Shown here one piece after another: positions 5,755 through 15,090 of a stretch of 64,000 bases of DNA. Under the pieces are notes generated by a model, which worked only from the letters and a program-made list of their open reading frames with translations, had not been told where the DNA came from and searched no databases. The position numbers were made by a program, and so were the translations under genes. Each line of letters begins with the position of its first letter. The first letter of the stretch is position 1. The DNA lies in the NCBI GenBank assembly GCA_018266395.1, contig JAFEAM010000027.1:1-64000 (forward strand). Direction: 5' to 3'. Source of the DNA: Bacteroidota bacterium. GTDB lineage: Bacteria; Bacteroidota; Bacteroidia; Cytophagales; Cyclobacteriaceae.

Positions 5755-7206
5755 TTAGAAGAGCCAGCGCATCAACGTAAGGGACAGCACGGTGATGATG
5801 GCAAGGCAGCATAAATTCAACAGTATCCCTGTCCTTATCATTTCTCTCATCTTGATATAACCGCTTGCAAACAGCACGGCATTAGGCGGCGTGGATATGG
5901 GCATCATGAACGCACAGCTGGCGGCAAAGGTAACGGGCATGGCAAGATAGATCGGGTTCAGGTGAAACCCGTCGGCTATCCCAAACACCACCGGAATAAA
6001 AATAGTCGTAAGGGCCACGTTACTCATAAGTTCAGTAAGTCCCATTGAAATTGCAGTCAGTAGGAAAATCAGTACGCCAACAGACAAATCGTTGCGAGTG
6101 GAAAAGTAATTTCCCACAATTTGAACCAATCCCGATTTCTCCATCCCGTCTGCCAGGCCCAGTCCACCACCAAAGAGCAGTAGAATTCCCCAGGGCAGTT
6201 CTTTCATGTCGGACCAGTCCAGAAGAAACTTGTGCTCCTTGAAATTGACGGGCATGAGAAACATCAGCATGCCGCCGGCCATGGCAATGGTCGTATCGTC
6301 GAGCAGGTTCTTGCCAATCAATCCATTAATGTTCTGTCTGAAGATCCAGAAGAAGCAAGTGATGGAGAAGCAGGTGAGTACCAGCTTCTCCTCTTTCGAG
6401 AGTGGCCCCATGTCTTCCAGTTTTTTGTGAATAAGCTCGCTGGAACCGGAAATGGAGGGGAGATTATTCCTGTATAGTACACGGGTGATCAGCCAGAAGA
6501 GGGCAGTGAGGGCCAGGAGCATCACTGGCGTGCCGATCAACATCCACTTGGCGAAACTGACATCCAGGTTGTAGAATCGTTTCATGAACCCAACCATGAC
6601 CACATTGGGTGGTGTGCCGATGATCGTGGCCATCCCGCCGATGCTCGCGGCGTAGGCGATGGAAAGCATCAGGCCGGTGGCAAATTTCTGGAAGCGTGGA
6701 TCCGCCTCCTGGCCCAAATCTTTGGCGAGCAACGAGGTAACTGACGCAGCAATGGGCAGCATCATGATGGCCGTGGCCGTATTGCTGATCCACATGCTGA
6801 TGAGCGCTGTGGAAAGCATGAAGCCAAGAATGATTCCGTTTCCGCTCGTGCCGGTAATCCTGATGAGACTCAACGCAATCCGCTGGTGGAGCTTGTGCCT
6901 TTCCAGTCCAAGCGCCAGAATGAACCCTCCCATAAAAAGGAATATGACGGGATCCCCATAGGGCGCCGATGCTTCTTTTACGGTGGATACCCCCATGATT
7001 GGGAATACCACCATGGGAAGCAGCGCGCTGACGGGTATGGGCATGGCTTCAGTAGCCCACCATGTAACCATCCATGATCCGAGGGCCAGTACAATAATGC
7101 TCTTGGAACTCAGCACGCCGGGCTCAACCAGGAAGTAGATCAGCAGGAACAGGATCGGGCCGAGGAACAGCCCGATAACTCTGGTCTTTTTGAGAAGTTC
7201 GTTCAC
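5755..7206 (-). CDS. SLC13/DASS-family sodium-coupled anion transporter
   Basis: 483 residues from GTG 7206; an in-frame TTG at 7254 would add 16 residues without extra homology that I can see. About 11-12 membrane segments. Two copies of the sodium/substrate-binding signature are present: GTPPNVVMVGF near residue 200 and STPPNAVLFASG near residue 440, each in a re-entrant hairpin, as in DASS transporters for dicarboxylates or sulfate. The N-terminal WATEAMPIPVSALLP is another family hallmark. It sits in the inner membrane and imports di- or tricarboxylates, or sulfate, with sodium; the substrate cannot be decided from sequence. No linked metabolic gene suggests one. Confidence 0.9.
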   Translation of the reverse strand: MNELLKKTRVIGLFLGPILFLLIYFLVEPGVLSSKSIIVLALGSWMVTWWATEAMPIPVSALLPMVVFPIMGVSTVKEASAPYGDPVIFLFMGGFILALGLERHKLHQRIALSLIRITGTSGNGIILGFMLSTALISMWISNTATAIMMLPIAASVTSLLAKDLGQEADPRFQKFATGLMLSIAYAASIGGMATIIGTPPNVVMVGFMKRFYNLDVSFAKWMLIGTPVMLLALTALFWLITRVLYRNNLPSISGSSELIHKKLEDMGPLSKEEKLVLTCFSITCFFWIFRQNINGLIGKNLLDDTTIAMAGGMLMFLMPVNFKEHKFLLDWSDMKELPWGILLLFGGGLGLADGMEKSGLVQIVGNYFSTRNDLSVGVLIFLLTAISMGLTELMSNVALTTIFIPVVFGIADGFHLNPIYLAMPVTFAASCAFMMPISTPPNAVLFASGYIKMREMIRTGILLNLCCLAIITVLSLTLMRWLF

Positions 7207-7310
7207 AGTAAGGGTTTCAGGCAAGATAAACGAACTTATTTCCCGTGCCAACAAGATATTGGGGCAGGGGTTAAAGGGCAGCTTTTCAATTCAGCCTAAC
7301 TGGCCGGGTG

Positions 7311-7598
7311 TTATCCCGGATTTTGCTCTGAAGGAGCGCCATCTCCTCCGCCCGGTGACTTGGGATTGGCTGGCTTCACGACGATGGTCCTTCCATCCAG
7401 TTCTGTTTCGTTCAGCCCTGCAATGGCTTTGTTGGCTTCGTCATCATTCGGCATTTCTACGAAACCAAATCCTTTTGAACGGCCGGTATCCCTGTCTTTC
7501 ACAATCTTGGCTGAAGTCACTTGTCCGAAATTCTCAAATGCCTTCTGCAAGTCTTCCCGGCGGGTCTTGAAATTCAAACGTGCCACAAAAATGTTCAT
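7311..7598 (-). CDS. RRM-domain RNA-binding protein
   Basis: 95 residues consisting of one RNA recognition motif. RNP-2 is IFVARLN (residues 3-9) and RNP-1 is KGFGFVEM (about 42-49), both intact with their aromatic residues. The last 17 residues are Gly/Pro-rich (KSPGGGDGAPSEQNPG), the usual flexible tail. Such small cytoplasmic proteins are common in Bacteroidota and Cyanobacteria, bind single-stranded RNA and are often cold-induced. It is a stand-alone gene between the SLC13 gene and recN. Confidence 0.95.
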   Translation of the reverse strand: MNIFVARLNFKTRREDLQKAFENFGQVTSAKIVKDRDTGRSKGFGFVEMPNDDEANKAIAGLNETELDGRTIVVKPANPKSPGGGDGAPSEQNPG

Positions 7599-7672
7599 AC
7601 ATGGAATAAGAATGTACCATATACAAAATAGGAATTTTCACCCTGAAATACAATGATATATGACAGCTGTCG

Positions 7673-9334
7673 CTAAGAGGTACTCATGGCCATGAGTTCC
7701 TTCGCATTTTCTACCGCAGTCCGGGAGGGCCGCGTCCCGCCAATCATCTTGGCAATCTCTTCTATGCGCTCCTCCTGATCAAGGGGCCGGATATCACTCA
7801 CGGTCTTTTCATGTGAACTGTCTTTATAGACAAGGTAATGCCTGTCACCTCGTGCTGCAATTTGCGGGAGATGGCTGATGGCAATCACCTGGTGCCGCTG
7901 TGCCATGGACTGCATCATCCTGCCCAGCTGAATGGCGATTTCTCCGGAAACGCCTGTGTCGATTTCATCGAGTACCAGTGTCGGCAAGGAAGCTTTCTCG
8001 GCCATAACGAATTTCACGCAAAACATGACGCGTGAAAATTCTCCTCCCGAGGCGATCTGCTCAAGCGGCTGGGGAGGAATTCCCTTGTTGGCACTGAAAA
8101 GTATTTCAACACGATCCGACCCTGCAGGCCCCGGGGCCGTGGCGGTAAGTTCGATTTGCAGTGAAGCATCGGGAATTCCCAATCCTTTCAATAATTCTGT
8201 CAGCTGGCGTACGAGCGGTGTGCGGGCTTTTTTCCTGGCGGCCGTAAGCAATGCAGCGATCTTCTCCACTTCTTTCTGCATGGTATCCAGCCTGCTTTGT
8301 GCAGCTTTCAGGTCGTCATCGAGGTGAACGGTCTTGTCTGCCTGTACGGCGAGCGATTCCTGCAGTGCCAGCAATTCGGTAATGCCGCGGGCCCGGTGTT
8401 TTTGCAAAAGTCCGTAAAGCGTATCCAGCCGTTCCTGAATCTCTTTTGTCTTCCTTGGATCAAATTCCACTTTCTCTTCTTCCTGCTGCGCCTCCGCGAG
8501 AATGTCTTTCAGTTCAATTCTGGCGCTGTTGAGTCTTGAGGCCAACTGCTCCAGGCTGGTGGAAATATTCCTTATGGGCTGCAAGAGATGAAGGGCTTCA
8601 CCCAGGGCGGCATCAACACTTTGCTCGGATTGTCCCAGCAATGCAACCAAAGCATTCAATCTCGTTTTAATGTCTTCACCATGCTCGCCCATCTTCAAAC
8701 TCACTTCCAGGAATTCCTGCTCGCCTTCCTTGAACCCGGCCTTTTGCAGTTCATTCAGTTGAAACCTCACGAGTTCAAATTCAGCTTTAAGGCGACCGGA
8801 TTCTGCCTGCAGGGTTTCAAATGTTTTCCTCGCCTCCTGGTAAGCCTTCCAGGCCTGGTCGTAATCCTGTATGAGAGAACCGTTGCCGGCATAGCCGTCG
8901 ATCAGCGACAACTGGAACTGATGACTGCCCAACTCCAGTGTTTCATGCTGGGAGTGGATGTCCATCAGCCTTGAGCCAATCTTGCGCATCACTTCCAGCG
9001 TAACAGGAGTGTCATTAATAAATGCACGGCTCTTGCCCGAAGGCGTTATTTCCCTGCGGAGGATGGTTTGATCGCTATAGTCCAGGTCATAGTCATCAAA
9101 GAGGCGCTTCATTCTGTACGCCTTGATCTCAAAGATTCCTTCCGTGATGCATTTCTCATTTTCGTCCCACAGGACTTTCGTATCTGCCCGGTTGCCCAGC
9201 AGCAAACCGAGGGCGCCCAGCATAATGGACTTTCCGGCCCCTGTTTCACCGGTGATTACCGTGAGTCGCTGAGAAGGCCGCAACTCAAGGTGGCGGATAA
9301 GCGCATAATTCCTGATAGTCAACCGGCTGAGCAT
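7673..9334 (-). CDS. recN: DNA repair protein RecN
   Basis: 553 residues, full length for the family. Walker A GETGAGKS (about residues 29-36) near the N terminus, long coiled-coil segments between about 150 and 380, then the ABC signature region (IASGGEFSRVMFCVKFVMA) and Walker B LVLDEIDTGVSGE, followed by the switch His in VIAISHLPQIAARGD. It is an SMC-like ATPase that acts on double-strand break ends with RecA. A TAATTTTG box (complement of 9342-9349) stands only eight bases before the ATG, pointing to a leaderless or almost leaderless mRNA. Confidence 0.97.
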   Translation of the reverse strand: MLSRLTIRNYALIRHLELRPSQRLTVITGETGAGKSIMLGALGLLLGNRADTKVLWDENEKCITEGIFEIKAYRMKRLFDDYDLDYSDQTILRREITPSGKSRAFINDTPVTLEVMRKIGSRLMDIHSQHETLELGSHQFQLSLIDGYAGNGSLIQDYDQAWKAYQEARKTFETLQAESGRLKAEFELVRFQLNELQKAGFKEGEQEFLEVSLKMGEHGEDIKTRLNALVALLGQSEQSVDAALGEALHLLQPIRNISTSLEQLASRLNSARIELKDILAEAQQEEEKVEFDPRKTKEIQERLDTLYGLLQKHRARGITELLALQESLAVQADKTVHLDDDLKAAQSRLDTMQKEVEKIAALLTAARKKARTPLVRQLTELLKGLGIPDASLQIELTATAPGPAGSDRVEILFSANKGIPPQPLEQIASGGEFSRVMFCVKFVMAEKASLPTLVLDEIDTGVSGEIAIQLGRMMQSMAQRHQVIAISHLPQIAARGDRHYLVYKDSSHEKTVSDIRPLDQEERIEEIAKMIGGTRPSRTAVENAKELMAMSTS

Positions 9335-9341
9335 GGTTAAC

Positions 9342-9349
9342 CAAAATTA
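9342..9349 (-). promoter_or_regulatory. -7 promoter element for recN
   Basis: CAAAATTA on the plus strand reads TAATTTTG on the minus strand, an exact match to the Bacteroidota TAnnTTTG box. No clear TTTG box is seen 19 bases upstream. Confidence 0.45.
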
Positions 9350-9359
9350 GCAATGGAAA

Positions 9360-10256
9360 TTAATTTGAGGCGATAATCTTTTGATAGATGTTCCGCTTGG
9401 CGTCCACCGTCGTCAGGATATCGTAGGCCTCGCGCCTTACATTGAGATTCCCTTCCGAAAAGACATTGACCAGTTCATTCGCTTTGGCATCGAAGAAGGA
9501 AATCACAAAAATGGCGCTGGGGTAAATCTGCCAAACAGCCTTGATGTTCTTCAGCGCCTGAAGGATAATCTGCCTGCTTTCGTCAGGATTCTTGTCATAA
9601 GTATCCAGTGCGAGCCTGTGATAGCGGTACGTGTTTTTCCGCAACTCAATCATCTGGGGATTATTGATGTTTTCGATGAGGTTGTAGCGGTTACGGGTGC
9701 TTCCGATGGACTGCCATCCCGGACGGTTGGAGGACTGTGCGTTGTTGACTACAGTCAAAGCCTTCTGGAAGTAGGGATCGCCGCCTTTTTCGCTGAAGGA
9801 GTCAGCATCCATGCCGATGATGATGTAGGCATAGTAGGCGAGCATGGAAGTGAGGTTGCTGATATAAGTATTGTCGTTGTATTCCAGGGGCAGCGATTCG
9901 ATGTATTCGAATTCCCATTCGCGGTCGGCGAAATTCAGGAGCACTGTTTCATAATTGGTATTATAGACGGGTCTCGCCACGGTGACCTGGGCACTGGCTA
10001 CAAACGAGCCGATGGCCGGCATCTTGCTGATGTTGAGAAAAATGGAACAGTCGATGCGCTCGTAATTCTTGTAAGTATCAGTAGTCCACTTGCGCGTGTT
10101 CATGAAGGCTGAGATGGAACGCTCCATGTCTTTGAACACACCCCGGTCGGAAGTGGAAACCTGGTCTGCATTAATCGTGACCTTGCAGTTGAGCTCTTGA
10201 GCAGCCAGCAGAAGCGGAGCACCGAGCAAAATGACCAGGAGGTAAATCCTAAGCAT
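9360..10256 (-). CDS. DUF4835 family protein (secreted)
   Basis: 298 residues from ATG 10256; a TTG at 10280 in the same frame is less likely. A signal peptide ([20 protein letters not shown]) precedes ELNCKVTINADQVS, the start typical of DUF4835. The rest has the conserved YISNLTSMLAYYAYIIIGMDADSFS and WQIYPSAIFVISFFDAKANELVNVF. Function is unknown, but the gene is regularly found between coaBC and recN in Bacteroidota, as here. It overlaps the end of coaBC by eight bases and is probably co-transcribed with it. Confidence 0.9.
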   Translation of the reverse strand: MLRIYLLVILLGAPLLLAAQELNCKVTINADQVSTSDRGVFKDMERSISAFMNTRKWTTDTYKNYERIDCSIFLNISKMPAIGSFVASAQVTVARPVYNTNYETVLLNFADREWEFEYIESLPLEYNDNTYISNLTSMLAYYAYIIIGMDADSFSEKGGDPYFQKALTVVNNAQSSNRPGWQSIGSTRNRYNLIENINNPQMIELRKNTYRYHRLALDTYDKNPDESRQIILQALKNIKAVWQIYPSAIFVISFFDAKANELVNVFSEGNLNVRREAYDILTTVDAKRNIYQKIIASN

Positions 10257-11445
10257 AAGAACTGGTAATCGTTTCCACAATATCGCGGGCCACCTCTCTC
10301 TTCGACTTCAATTCAAAGCGGTGCGAACCGTTCTTTCGGCTGATGATTTCAACCTTGTTGGTGTCATGACCGAATCCGGCACCGGGATCTTTCAGTGAGT
10401 TCAAAACGATATAATCGAAATTTTTTTCGACCAGTTTGGTCTCAGCATTGCTTCGTTCATTTTCTGTTTCCAGCGCAAAGCCGACAATGATCTGGTTTGG
10501 TTGCTTCACCTTGCCCAGTTCTTTCGCGATATCCGGCGTGCGGAGCAGTTCAAGCGTAAGTCCTTCTCCTTTCTTAATCTTCTGTTCAGCGCGATTCTTT
10601 GGCGTGTAGTCGGCTACGGCGGCTGATAGCACCGTAATGTCGGCAGTGGGAAACAACCGCTTACATTGTTCAAACATTTCCGATGCCGAAGTTACCGGGT
10701 GCACTGTAATGCCCTTTGAAGTGGTGGTCAGTGTAGTCGGGCCCGTCACCAGGTCGACTTCGGCTCCGGCGGAGGCGAGTTCTTCTGCAATAGCAAAGCC
10801 CATTTTACCTGTGGAATGGTTTCCAATAAAACGGACAGGGTCGATTGCTTCGTATGTGGGGCCTGCCGTAATCAGCGCCTTCTTTCCTTTCAAAGGCACT
10901 TTGGTGAAAAACCAGGCCTCCAGTTGTTTCACAATCTCTTCCGGTTCTGCCATCCTGCCTTTTCCCACCAGTCCCGAAGCCAGTTCACCGTGAACCGGTG
11001 GAATCAGATGATTATCCCTGGCTCTCAGGGAATCGAGATTGGATTTTGTGGCGGGGTGCTCCAGCATGTCGAGGTCCATGGCAGGCGCATAGAATACCGG
11101 ACAGCGTGCAGAGAGGTAAGTGGCCAATAAAAGATTATCGCACTGGCCGTTTGCCATTTTGGCGATGGTGTTGGCACTTGCAGGCGCTATGACCATGGCA
11201 TCGGCCCACAATCCTAATTCAACATGGCTGTTCCACACGCCTGTGTCATCCTTCTGAAAATTGGTAAGAACAGGATGCCCGGAAAGGGTGGAGAGTGTGA
11301 GTGCAGTTATGAAATCATGGGCAGATGGTGTCATGATGACTTTCACCTCCGCTTCTGACTTTACCAGAAGTCGGACCAGGTGAGCAGCCTTGTATGCAGC
11401 AATGCTGCCAGTGACACCGAGCAAGATTTTCCTGCCCTTAAGCAT
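10249..11445 (-). CDS. coaBC: Bifunctional phosphopantothenoylcysteine decarboxylase / phosphopantothenate-cysteine ligase
   Basis: 398 residues. The N-terminal half is the flavin-dependent CoaC domain: [18 protein letters not shown], the active-site His in WNSHVELG, and [13 protein letters not shown] corresponding to the family PXMNXXMW motif. The C-terminal CoaB half has [29 protein letters not shown] and the AAVADYTP strand followed by KIKK for CTP and acyl-phosphate chemistry. The enzyme makes 4'-phosphopantetheine precursor steps 2 and 3 of CoA synthesis. It is two bases downstream of the RNA polymerase omega gene and likely in one operon with it, bamD and DUF4835. Confidence 0.97.
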   Translation of the reverse strand: MLKGRKILLGVTGSIAAYKAAHLVRLLVKSEAEVKVIMTPSAHDFITALTLSTLSGHPVLTNFQKDDTGVWNSHVELGLWADAMVIAPASANTIAKMANGQCDNLLLATYLSARCPVFYAPAMDLDMLEHPATKSNLDSLRARDNHLIPPVHGELASGLVGKGRMAEPEEIVKQLEAWFFTKVPLKGKKALITAGPTYEAIDPVRFIGNHSTGKMGFAIAEELASAGAEVDLVTGPTTLTTTSKGITVHPVTSASEMFEQCKRLFPTADITVLSAAVADYTPKNRAEQKIKKGEGLTLELLRTPDIAKELGKVKQPNQIIVGFALETENERSNAETKLVEKNFDYIVLNSLKDPGAGFGHDTNKVEIISRKNGSHRFELKSKREVARDIVETITSSYA

Positions 11446-11447
11446 GA

Positions 11448-11771
11448 TCAGGCCTCCGGCTTCACTTCCGTTTCGGAGCGCATGCGGTACATCACTTTCC
11501 CTTCAGCAAACTCCTCAAGAGCTGTAGATGTCGGCTTGGGAAGACGCTCATAGAACTTGGAAATCTCAATCTGCTCCCGATTTTCAAATACTTCCTCCAG
11601 GTTGTCCACCGTAGTGGCAAACTCAGCAAGCTTGTTGTTGAGCTCCTCCTTGAGATTGATGGAGATCTGTCGTGCGCGCTTGGAGATGACGACCACAGAC
11701 TCATAAATATTTCCTGTCTGTGCAGCAATCTTGTCTATGTCGCGTGTGATAATGGATGGTTGAATGGCCAT
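11448..11771 (-). CDS. rpoZ: RNA polymerase omega subunit, Bacteroidota type
   Basis: 107 residues. The stretch TGNIYESVVVISKRARQISINLKEELNNKL (about 17-46) matches the core omega/RPB6 helices including the conserved SKRARQI segment. The C-terminal half (FYERLPKPTSTALEEFAEGKVMYR) is the Bacteroidota-type extension. The protein helps assemble and stabilise beta' in the polymerase. It lies between bamD and coaBC, a conserved order in the phylum, with intergenic gaps of nine and two bases. Confidence 0.88.
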   Translation of the reverse strand: MAIQPSIITRDIDKIAAQTGNIYESVVVISKRARQISINLKEELNNKLAEFATTVDNLEEVFENREQIEISKFYERLPKPTSTALEEFAEGKVMYRMRSETEVKPEA

Positions 11772-11780
11772 AGTTTTGAA

Positions 11781-12599
11781 TTATGAATTTTTGTCTGACT
11801 TCAGTTTATTGATCTGTTCCAGGCTTTCGGAATACATCTTCTCAGCATCCTTCAGAAAAGAGCTGTTGGGATAACCGTCGACCAGTTCCTGGTAGTAGTT
11901 GACCACGGTGGTATAGCGTTCAAGCTGCAGTTTCCTGAAACTCTGAAGGGCCAGCCTGTATTCTGCAACCACTTTGAGGTAAGCCACCTCTTCGAGATAA
12001 TGTGAGTCTGGAAACATCATGGAGAAGTTGTCGAAGGCGATAACTGCCGCCTTATAGCTCTTGATCTTCAGATATTGTCTCGCATTTTCGAAGCCCTTGC
12101 GTTCCAGCTTCTGCTGGCTGGTGGTGATCACATCCACCGCCTTGTCCCTGAACTTGCTGTTGGGGAACTGGTTGAGGAAGTTCTGCATGGCATCCATGGC
12201 CTCCACACTGCTCTTTTGATCCAGGTTGGAGTCGGGAGAAGCCACATAGAGTGAGTAGGCATACATGAAGAATGCTTCCTCAGCCAGGGAACTCCGTGCG
12301 TACGTTTCGTAGAAGGTCTTGAACTGGTTGGAGGCCAGGAGGTAGGTATGTTCGTAGTACTGGCAGTAAGCCAGGTAAAATTCCACCTTCTCGCCTTCAG
12401 GAAGCCCCCTCACCACCGGAAGAATCTCCTCAAAGAGAATGGCGGTGTGGTAATAGTCTTTTTTGTTGTAATAATTAAGGCCTGCATCATACTTGATGCG
12501 CCAGTCTTCGCTTTTCTGGATCTTCCGGAATTTGCTGCAGGAGGTGACAACCACAGCCATCAGACCAGCCAGCACCACAAAAGAGACTTTACGCATCAT
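11781..12599 (-). CDS. bamD: Outer membrane assembly lipoprotein BamD
   Basis: 272 residues. A lipoprotein signal with Cys at residue 21 (VVVTSCSKF) is followed by TPR-like repeats, for example KYDAGLNYYNKKDYYHTAILFEEIL written in two helices and FYLAYCQYYEHTYLLASNQFKTF. This is the periplasmic lipoprotein that works with BamA to insert beta-barrel proteins in the outer membrane. Two adjacent ATGs (12599, 12596) are possible starts. A TATATTTG box, complement of 12610-12617, lies just upstream and probably drives bamD, rpoZ, coaBC and DUF4835. Confidence 0.94.
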   Translation of the reverse strand: MMRKVSFVVLAGLMAVVVTSCSKFRKIQKSEDWRIKYDAGLNYYNKKDYYHTAILFEEILPVVRGLPEGEKVEFYLAYCQYYEHTYLLASNQFKTFYETYARSSLAEEAFFMYAYSLYVASPDSNLDQKSSVEAMDAMQNFLNQFPNSKFRDKAVDVITTSQQKLERKGFENARQYLKIKSYKAAVIAFDNFSMMFPDSHYLEEVAYLKVVAEYRLALQSFRKLQLERYTTVVNYYQELVDGYPNSSFLKDAEKMYSESLEQINKLKSDKNS

Positions 12600-12609
12600 A
12601 AGAAGGGCG

Positions 12610-12617
12610 CAAATATA
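12610..12617 (-). promoter_or_regulatory. -7 promoter element for the bamD operon
   Basis: CAAATATA reads TATATTTG on the minus strand, an exact TAnnTTTG match 11 bases before the bamD start. No good partner box seen. Confidence 0.4.
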
Positions 12618-12670
12618 CGATTCAATGCAGGAAATCAGAAACGCATGGATTCAACGCGAATGGCAGGCTT

Positions 12671-13378
12671 TTATTTCCTGACGATCATTTTCCGGGTCAG
12701 AACGCCCACATTATCCAGATACAGTGTATAGAAGTACACCCCTGAAACAAAGTCGTCGGCCTGGATCTTGACCTTGTTCTCAAAAACCGGCATCTCGTAA
12801 TTGCCTACAGCTACCCCCAAAATATTGTGAATCACCACTTTGGCCTTCAGTTGCTCGTTATAAATGCGGTAGTCGATAAATGCCTGGTCAACGATGGGGT
12901 TGGGATAAACATCATGGATTGAGATGTCTCTTGACTGGAATATCAGCGATTTGGCAGGCTTTTCGTCCACGGCAAGGGAGATGGTGTGATCCAACACCAG
13001 GCCGGGGCTTGCCTTTGCGAATACCTCAAATCTCAGTGTGTTATTGGTAGTCACAAGTCCTGTCTCTACCGTGTAATACAGGTTATTCAGGGTTTCGCCT
13101 GGCTCAATTCGCTTGGAAAACTGCTCAATCCCCTGATCCAGACAGTCATCGTCAAGACAGAAATAGCCCTTTTGGTTGGAATTCAGGTCGGCCTGAGCCT
13201 TTCGGATCACAAAGAACTGGGCCTTATCTGAGGTATTCTTGATGCGAATGGGTATCCGCAGGGTTTGACCGACTCCAGCCTGCATGGATTCCTGACGGTC
13301 TGTCCATTCGAATCCCTGGGCGAGGCCTTTTAGGGAGGCGACTAAAGCAAAAGCCAGAACGAATAAGTGCCTAACCAT
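12671..13378 (-). CDS. Secreted protein with type IX secretion sorting domain
   Basis: 235 residues. Signal peptide at 1-20 (MVRHLFVLAFALVASLKGLA). The last 85 residues are a T9SS type A sorting domain: DVYPNPIVDQAFIDYRI near 155, VVIHNILGVAV, and the ending SGVYFYTLYLDNVGVLTRKMIVRK with the typical Lys-rich terminus. The domain directs the protein through the outer membrane in Bacteroidota. The N-terminal part (about 21-140) looks like a single beta-sandwich with two Cys in CLDDDC and has no catalytic motif that I recognise. It is next to the Bam and Lpt-type envelope genes. Confidence 0.88.
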   Translation of the reverse strand: MVRHLFVLAFALVASLKGLAQGFEWTDRQESMQAGVGQTLRIPIRIKNTSDKAQFFVIRKAQADLNSNQKGYFCLDDDCLDQGIEQFSKRIEPGETLNNLYYTVETGLVTTNNTLRFEVFAKASPGLVLDHTISLAVDEKPAKSLIFQSRDISIHDVYPNPIVDQAFIDYRIYNEQLKAKVVIHNILGVAVGNYEMPVFENKVKIQADDFVSGVYFYTLYLDNVGVLTRKMIVRK

Positions 13379-13464
13379 GGGGTGGATACACCTGATCGGT
13401 GAAAATTTAGGCCAAAGCTGGCGTATGTCAAAGAAATTCTGAAAAATATTGAATGATCAATATA

Positions 13465-15030
13465 TTATTTTTCAGGGATGATTCGTTGCGGAAGATTGTG
13501 ACTGTCTGAACCTACCTCTTTCCGGGTGGGTCTTTCATCCCCATGCCATGTGAAGCCCTTGAGCAGCATTTGATCCGGCTTGAGTTCATGCGGTGGGATG
13601 AAGGACGCATCGGGCCGGACATAGAAGCTCACGTTGTTGACCTTTCCTGCCTTGAAGTTGATCCTCATATTGCTGCAGATGATCTTATTCATCCCGCTCA
13701 CGATGGTAAATTTCTCTTTCTTTCCTTCCAGCATATCCTCTTTTTCCTGAAGGGCGAAGTACACGCTTTCACCATTCCCTTCCACCACCACATGATGGAG
13801 GGCCTTGCCGTCAAAATATGCGGTCATCCTGCGGCCTTTGATCTGATTGTAGTTCTGCAGCGTATCGGAGGAAACGACAAAGGCATTGGATACCATGTTG
13901 ATGCGGCTGATCTTCTTGTTCTGGACCAGAACCTTGATGGAGTCGGCCGTCATCTGGTTGCCGGTGGCCCAGAGGATCGGATTGCGATAAAAGTAAAGAG
14001 TTGAATCGCCCGCATTATAGATAAGAGAATCAGACTTGCCCTGGATGTCGGACTTGAATATCCGTACATGATGGTAGGCGACCAGTTTTCTTTTGGATGG
14101 ATCGTTATTGTCGATGGAGACAAGCGTGTCAGCAGAAATGAAAATGGTGTCTTTCTCTTCGGTCACCATGGCGGCATAGGCATGTCCGTACACTTTGCTG
14201 ATGAGGGTTTTCTTGTTGTATACACCCTCGTCACCATGAACCTGCATATTGTCTTTCTTGGAAACCAGCACGACATTTCCCCTGGCCTTGTACATTTTCC
14301 TGGTGTCGTCCAGAAATAACCTTGCTCCTTTCAGTTCATAATTTGGCGTCTGAAAATCTCCTTTCGACAAATCTGATTGCCGTTGGCGCGTATCATAGAA
14401 GCCGCTTTCATAATATGCTATACCGCCCTGGCGGTCTTCGAGTTTGGTAAGTGCACGGAAGTATACAAAGCGGTTCTTTGAATTATACTGAAGGGTGTCT
14501 GATGACATCGTGTAATCCTTGTTCAGCACTTTCACATCATTCTTGAATGAGGCTGTATTGGTGCGCAGATCATAGTAGCCCTTCACACTGGTGAGGGTAT
14601 TGGTGCTGTCCACCAGTTTGCCATTCTGAAAATACCGCGCCTCATTCTTTGGACGGTCGTAATCCAGAAAGTCGGTGTATAGCGTGGCCGTATTTAGTTT
14701 TTGGAAGACAACATTGTTGCGCAGGTAGGCAATCTTCTTGTCGCCGTCATAGTTCAGCTTGAGCGCCGTAACGGTCACCGAATCGCCTTCCAGGATTTTG
14801 ATTCTGCCAAAGGCTTCTACGGAATTTTTGGCACGGAAGAAGATGGCCGAATCGCAGTAGATCGTGGTCTGGTTTTGCTTGAAGACCACGTCCCCAACCA
14901 CCCAGTCCACCCGCTTGCCTTCTTGCACATACCCCTTTAGTGTGTTGGCGTGGTCCAGCTTCACTTTCCTTTGGGCAAGGGAGGTGGTTGTCAGCGTAAT
15001 CAGCCAAAAAAGCAGGAGGAAACTTCTCAT
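13465..15030 (-). CDS. OstA-like / LptA-family LPS transport protein
   Basis: 521 residues with a signal peptide (residues 1-19). Repeated short beta strands of the OstA/LptA fold begin with VDWVVGDVVFKQNQTTIYCDSAIFF and KILEGDSVTVTALKLNYDGDKKIAYLRNNVVF and recur along the chain. This periplasmic bridge fold carries lipopolysaccharide to the outer membrane. Proteins of this size and layout in Bacteroidota combine several LptA-type segments. The gene is divergent from tilS; a TAAATTTG box (complement of 15041-15048) stands 11 bases before the ATG. The exact partner complex is not shown here. Confidence 0.9.
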   Translation of the reverse strand: MRSFLLLFWLITLTTTSLAQRKVKLDHANTLKGYVQEGKRVDWVVGDVVFKQNQTTIYCDSAIFFRAKNSVEAFGRIKILEGDSVTVTALKLNYDGDKKIAYLRNNVVFQKLNTATLYTDFLDYDRPKNEARYFQNGKLVDSTNTLTSVKGYYDLRTNTASFKNDVKVLNKDYTMSSDTLQYNSKNRFVYFRALTKLEDRQGGIAYYESGFYDTRQRQSDLSKGDFQTPNYELKGARLFLDDTRKMYKARGNVVLVSKKDNMQVHGDEGVYNKKTLISKVYGHAYAAMVTEEKDTIFISADTLVSIDNNDPSKRKLVAYHHVRIFKSDIQGKSDSLIYNAGDSTLYFYRNPILWATGNQMTADSIKVLVQNKKISRINMVSNAFVVSSDTLQNYNQIKGRRMTAYFDGKALHHVVVEGNGESVYFALQEKEDMLEGKKEKFTIVSGMNKIICSNMRINFKAGKVNNVSFYVRPDASFIPPHELKPDQMLLKGFTWHGDERPTRKEVGSDSHNLPQRIIPEK

Positions 15031-15040
15031 GAGTTGGACG

Positions 15041-15048
15041 CAAATTTA
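15041..15048 (-). promoter_or_regulatory. -7 promoter element for the OstA-like gene
   Basis: CAAATTTA reads TAAATTTG on the minus strand. A second, plus-strand TATTTTTG box at 15079-15086 stands four bases before the tilS ATG, so both divergent genes appear to have very short leaders. Confidence 0.4.
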
Positions 15049-15090
15049 GACAAAGCGCCTCATAGCGCTGACTTTTGGTATTTTTGACTG